Below the pieces are notes generated by a model. It was not told the origin of the DNA and did not search any database. It worked only from the letters and a program-made list of their open reading frames with translations. From Rhodobacter ferrooxidans (GTDB taxonomy: Bacteria; Pseudomonadota; Alphaproteobacteria; Rhodobacterales; Rhodobacteraceae): a stretch of 64,000 bases of DNA. The translations under genes were made by a program, and so were the position numbers. Shown one piece after another: positions 62,593 to 64,000 of the stretch (positions are counted from its first letter, which is position 1; every line of letters begins with the position of its first letter). The stretch spans positions 1-64,000 of the forward strand of contig NZ_ACYY01000009.1 in NCBI RefSeq assembly GCF_000176015.1, written 5' to 3'.

Positions 62593-63724
62593 CCTCTTTC
62601 ACATGCTGACCGACGAAGAACGCGCCTTCCTCGCCATGCTTTCCCGCTTCTGCGCCGCCGAAATCGCGCCCAAAGCCGCGGCAACCGACGCCACCGCCCG
62701 CTTCGTCGCCCCCCAGATCAAAGCCCTTGCCGAAACCGGCATGTTGGGCGCCAACCTGCCCGAGCCTTGGGGCGCAGGCATCTCGGCGCAAGCCCTGCTG
62801 AAAGCGGTGGAGATTGTCGCCGGTGCCTGCGGCTCGACCGTTTCAGCGCTGACCGCGCATTATCTGGCCACCGACAGCCTGCTGCACGGCGGCGATGATG
62901 CGATCCGCGCCCGCTATCTGCCCGCCGCCGCCGCTGGCACCAGCCTCGGCGCCTTTGCCCTGACCGAACCCAACGCCGGCTCCGACCCCGCCGACATGCG
63001 CAGCCGCGCCACCCGCACCCCGCAGGGCTACCACCTGAAGGGGCGCAAATGCTTCATCTCCAACGGCGGCGTGGCGGATTTCGTGGTGGTTTATGCGGTG
63101 ACCGACCCCGCCGCCGGGCATCGCGGCATTTCGGCCTTCGTGGTGGACAAGGGCACGCCCGGCTTCACCCCCGGCCGGGCCGAACAGACCATGGGCCTGC
63201 GCGGCGGCCATGTCTGGGAACTGGATTTCGACTGCCACCTGCCCGAAACTCAACGCCTTGGCCAAGAAGGGTCCGGCTTCAAGACCGCGATGAAAGTGCT
63301 GGACGCAGGTCGGGTGGAAGTGGCCGCCATGTGCATCGGCATCGCCCAGCAAGCCCTTGATCTGGCAACGCAATGGGCGAAAACCCGCATCATCGGCGGT
63401 GCGCCGCTGGCCGACCGGCAAGGCATCCGCTGGCAACTGGCGGATATGGCGCTTGATCTGCAATCCGCGCGCCTGCTGGCCCTCGAAGCCGCCCGCCAAC
63501 GCCAGAACCACGAACGCTTCAGCCTTGCCGCCAGCATGGCCAAACTGCACGCCTCGGAAATGGCGCATCGCGTCACCGATGCTGCCCTGCAACTGCACGG
63601 CGGCTACGGCTACACCCGCGATTTCCCGCTGGAACGGCTGGCCCGCGACGTCCGCATCATGCGAATCTACGAGGGCAGTTCGGAAATTCAACGCAACATC
63701 ATCTCGGCCTATCAGCTTTCCTGA
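62585..63724 (+). CDS. acyl-CoA dehydrogenase
   Basis: 379 residues from ATG 62585, within the last codons of the CoA transferase. FAD-binding [15 protein letters not shown], substrate/flavin segment [20 protein letters not shown], and near the end [20 protein letters not shown] followed by [20 protein letters not shown], where the catalytic Glu (in EGSSEI) sits. Desaturates an acyl-CoA using electron-transferring flavoprotein. Substrate unknown; coupled to the CoA transferase and flanked by hutH and hutU. Confidence 0.94.
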   Translation: MIDLFHMLTDEERAFLAMLSRFCAAEIAPKAAATDATARFVAPQIKALAETGMLGANLPEPWGAGISAQALLKAVEIVAGACGSTVSALTAHYLATDSLLHGGDDAIRARYLPAAAAGTSLGAFALTEPNAGSDPADMRSRATRTPQGYHLKGRKCFISNGGVADFVVVYAVTDPAAGHRGISAFVVDKGTPGFTPGRAEQTMGLRGGHVWELDFDCHLPETQRLGQEGSGFKTAMKVLDAGRVEVAAMCIGIAQQALDLATQWAKTRIIGGAPLADRQGIRWQLADMALDLQSARLLALEAARQRQNHERFSLAASMAKLHASEMAHRVTDAALQLHGGYGYTRDFPLERLARDVRIMRIYEGSSEIQRNIISAYQLS

Positions 63725-63731
63725 GGACACC

Positions 63732-64000
63732 ATGACCCGCCACAACACCCGCGACATCTACCCCGCCGTAGGCTCCGAAATCACCGCCAAATCCTGGCTG
63801 ACCGAGGCGCCGATGCGGATGCTGATGAACAACCTGCACCCTGATGTGGCCGAAAACCCGCATGAATTGGTGGTTTACGGCGGCATCGGTCGCGCCGCCC
63901 GCACCTGGGAGGATTTCGACCGCATCGTGGCCAGCCTGAAAACCCTGAACGACGACGAGACCCTGCTGGTGCAGTCGGGCAAACCGGTCGGCGTGTTCCG
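63732..64000 (+). CDS. hutU: urocanate hydratase HutU, N-terminal part (partial)
   Basis: ATG 63732, preceded by GAGGAC, opens a frame that runs off the window: [72 protein letters not shown]. These match the urocanase N-terminus (LNNLxxxVAExP and YGGIGRAAR). It hydrates urocanate to imidazolone-5-propionate with tightly bound NAD. Seven bases after the acyl-CoA dehydrogenase stop. Confidence 0.95.
   Translation, partial: MTRHNTRDIYPAVGSEITAKSWLTEAPMRMLMNNLHPDVAENPHELVVYGGIGRAARTWEDFDRIVASLKTLNDDETLLVQSGKPVGVF

Overview
The window reads as chromosomal DNA of a GC-rich alphaproteobacterium of the Rhodobacteraceae type. The gene content supports this: a Rhodobacter-style nif region with fixABCX and rpoN inside it, a lanthanide-type methanol dehydrogenase (XoxF), glutathione-linked formaldehyde oxidation, a urease operon, and MttB-like and dimethylglycine-dehydrogenase-like genes. 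I see no tRNA, rRNA, CRISPR array, transposase or integrase. Genes are packed tightly, often with 4-base ATGA start/stop overlaps, and no stretch over 300 bases lacks a gene. The longest gaps are 275 bases between ureB and ureC, 250 bases upstream of nifH and 237 bases upstream of nifA.

Left part (1-13943), C1 metabolism: the end of glutathione-dependent formaldehyde dehydrogenase, S-formylglutathione hydrolase, then xoxF, its cytochrome c, xoxJ and a CXXCW protein. Next comes a leftward set (beta-propeller, MxaD-like protein, DUF3280-like protein). A rightward set follows with a substrate-binding protein, a second beta-propeller, a TauABC-like ABC importer, and an ABC ATPase with an ABC-2 permease. 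It ends with a glutathione-dependent formaldehyde-activating enzyme. Together these would oxidise methanol to formaldehyde in the periplasm and formaldehyde to formate in the cytoplasm; the associated transporters may serve PQQ or lanthanide supply.

14081-17275 is a leftward four-gene operon (metallophosphatase, ceramide-glucosyltransferase-like enzyme, DedA-like protein, GT2 glycosyltransferase), probably for an envelope glycolipid.

17477-22770 is the urease operon ureD-A-(small membrane protein)-B-C-E-F-G, leftward. A short foreign-looking segment with an antisense small ORF splits ureB from ureC.

22920-46371 is the molybdenum nitrogenase region, all leftward: nifA; nifB-fdxN-LRV gene-nifZ-nifT-SIR2-like gene; nifH-D-K-E-N-X-DUF269-fdxB-nifQ; iscA-nifU-nifS-nifV-nifW-fixA-B-C-X-rpoN. 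Three nearly identical sigma-54 promoters head the nifB, nifH and iscA operons, and a shared pair of upstream words lies behind each. NifA (activator) and RpoN (sigma-54) are both encoded here, so the region carries its own control circuit. NifU is unusual: its scaffold cysteines are all replaced and its central ferredoxin-like domain is absent.

46609-55524 is a leftward methylamine/betaine-type catabolic set (two DAO-GcvT flavoproteins, an MttB homologue, an aldehyde dehydrogenase, a beta-hydroxyacid dehydrogenase) with a divergent LysR regulator. 56567-64000 is histidine utilisation (hutC, hutF, hutI, hutH, start of hutU) with a CaiB-type CoA transferase and an acyl-CoA dehydrogenase inserted between hutH and hutU. 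One DAO-GcvT gene and hutI each carry a single-base frameshift in a G/C run.
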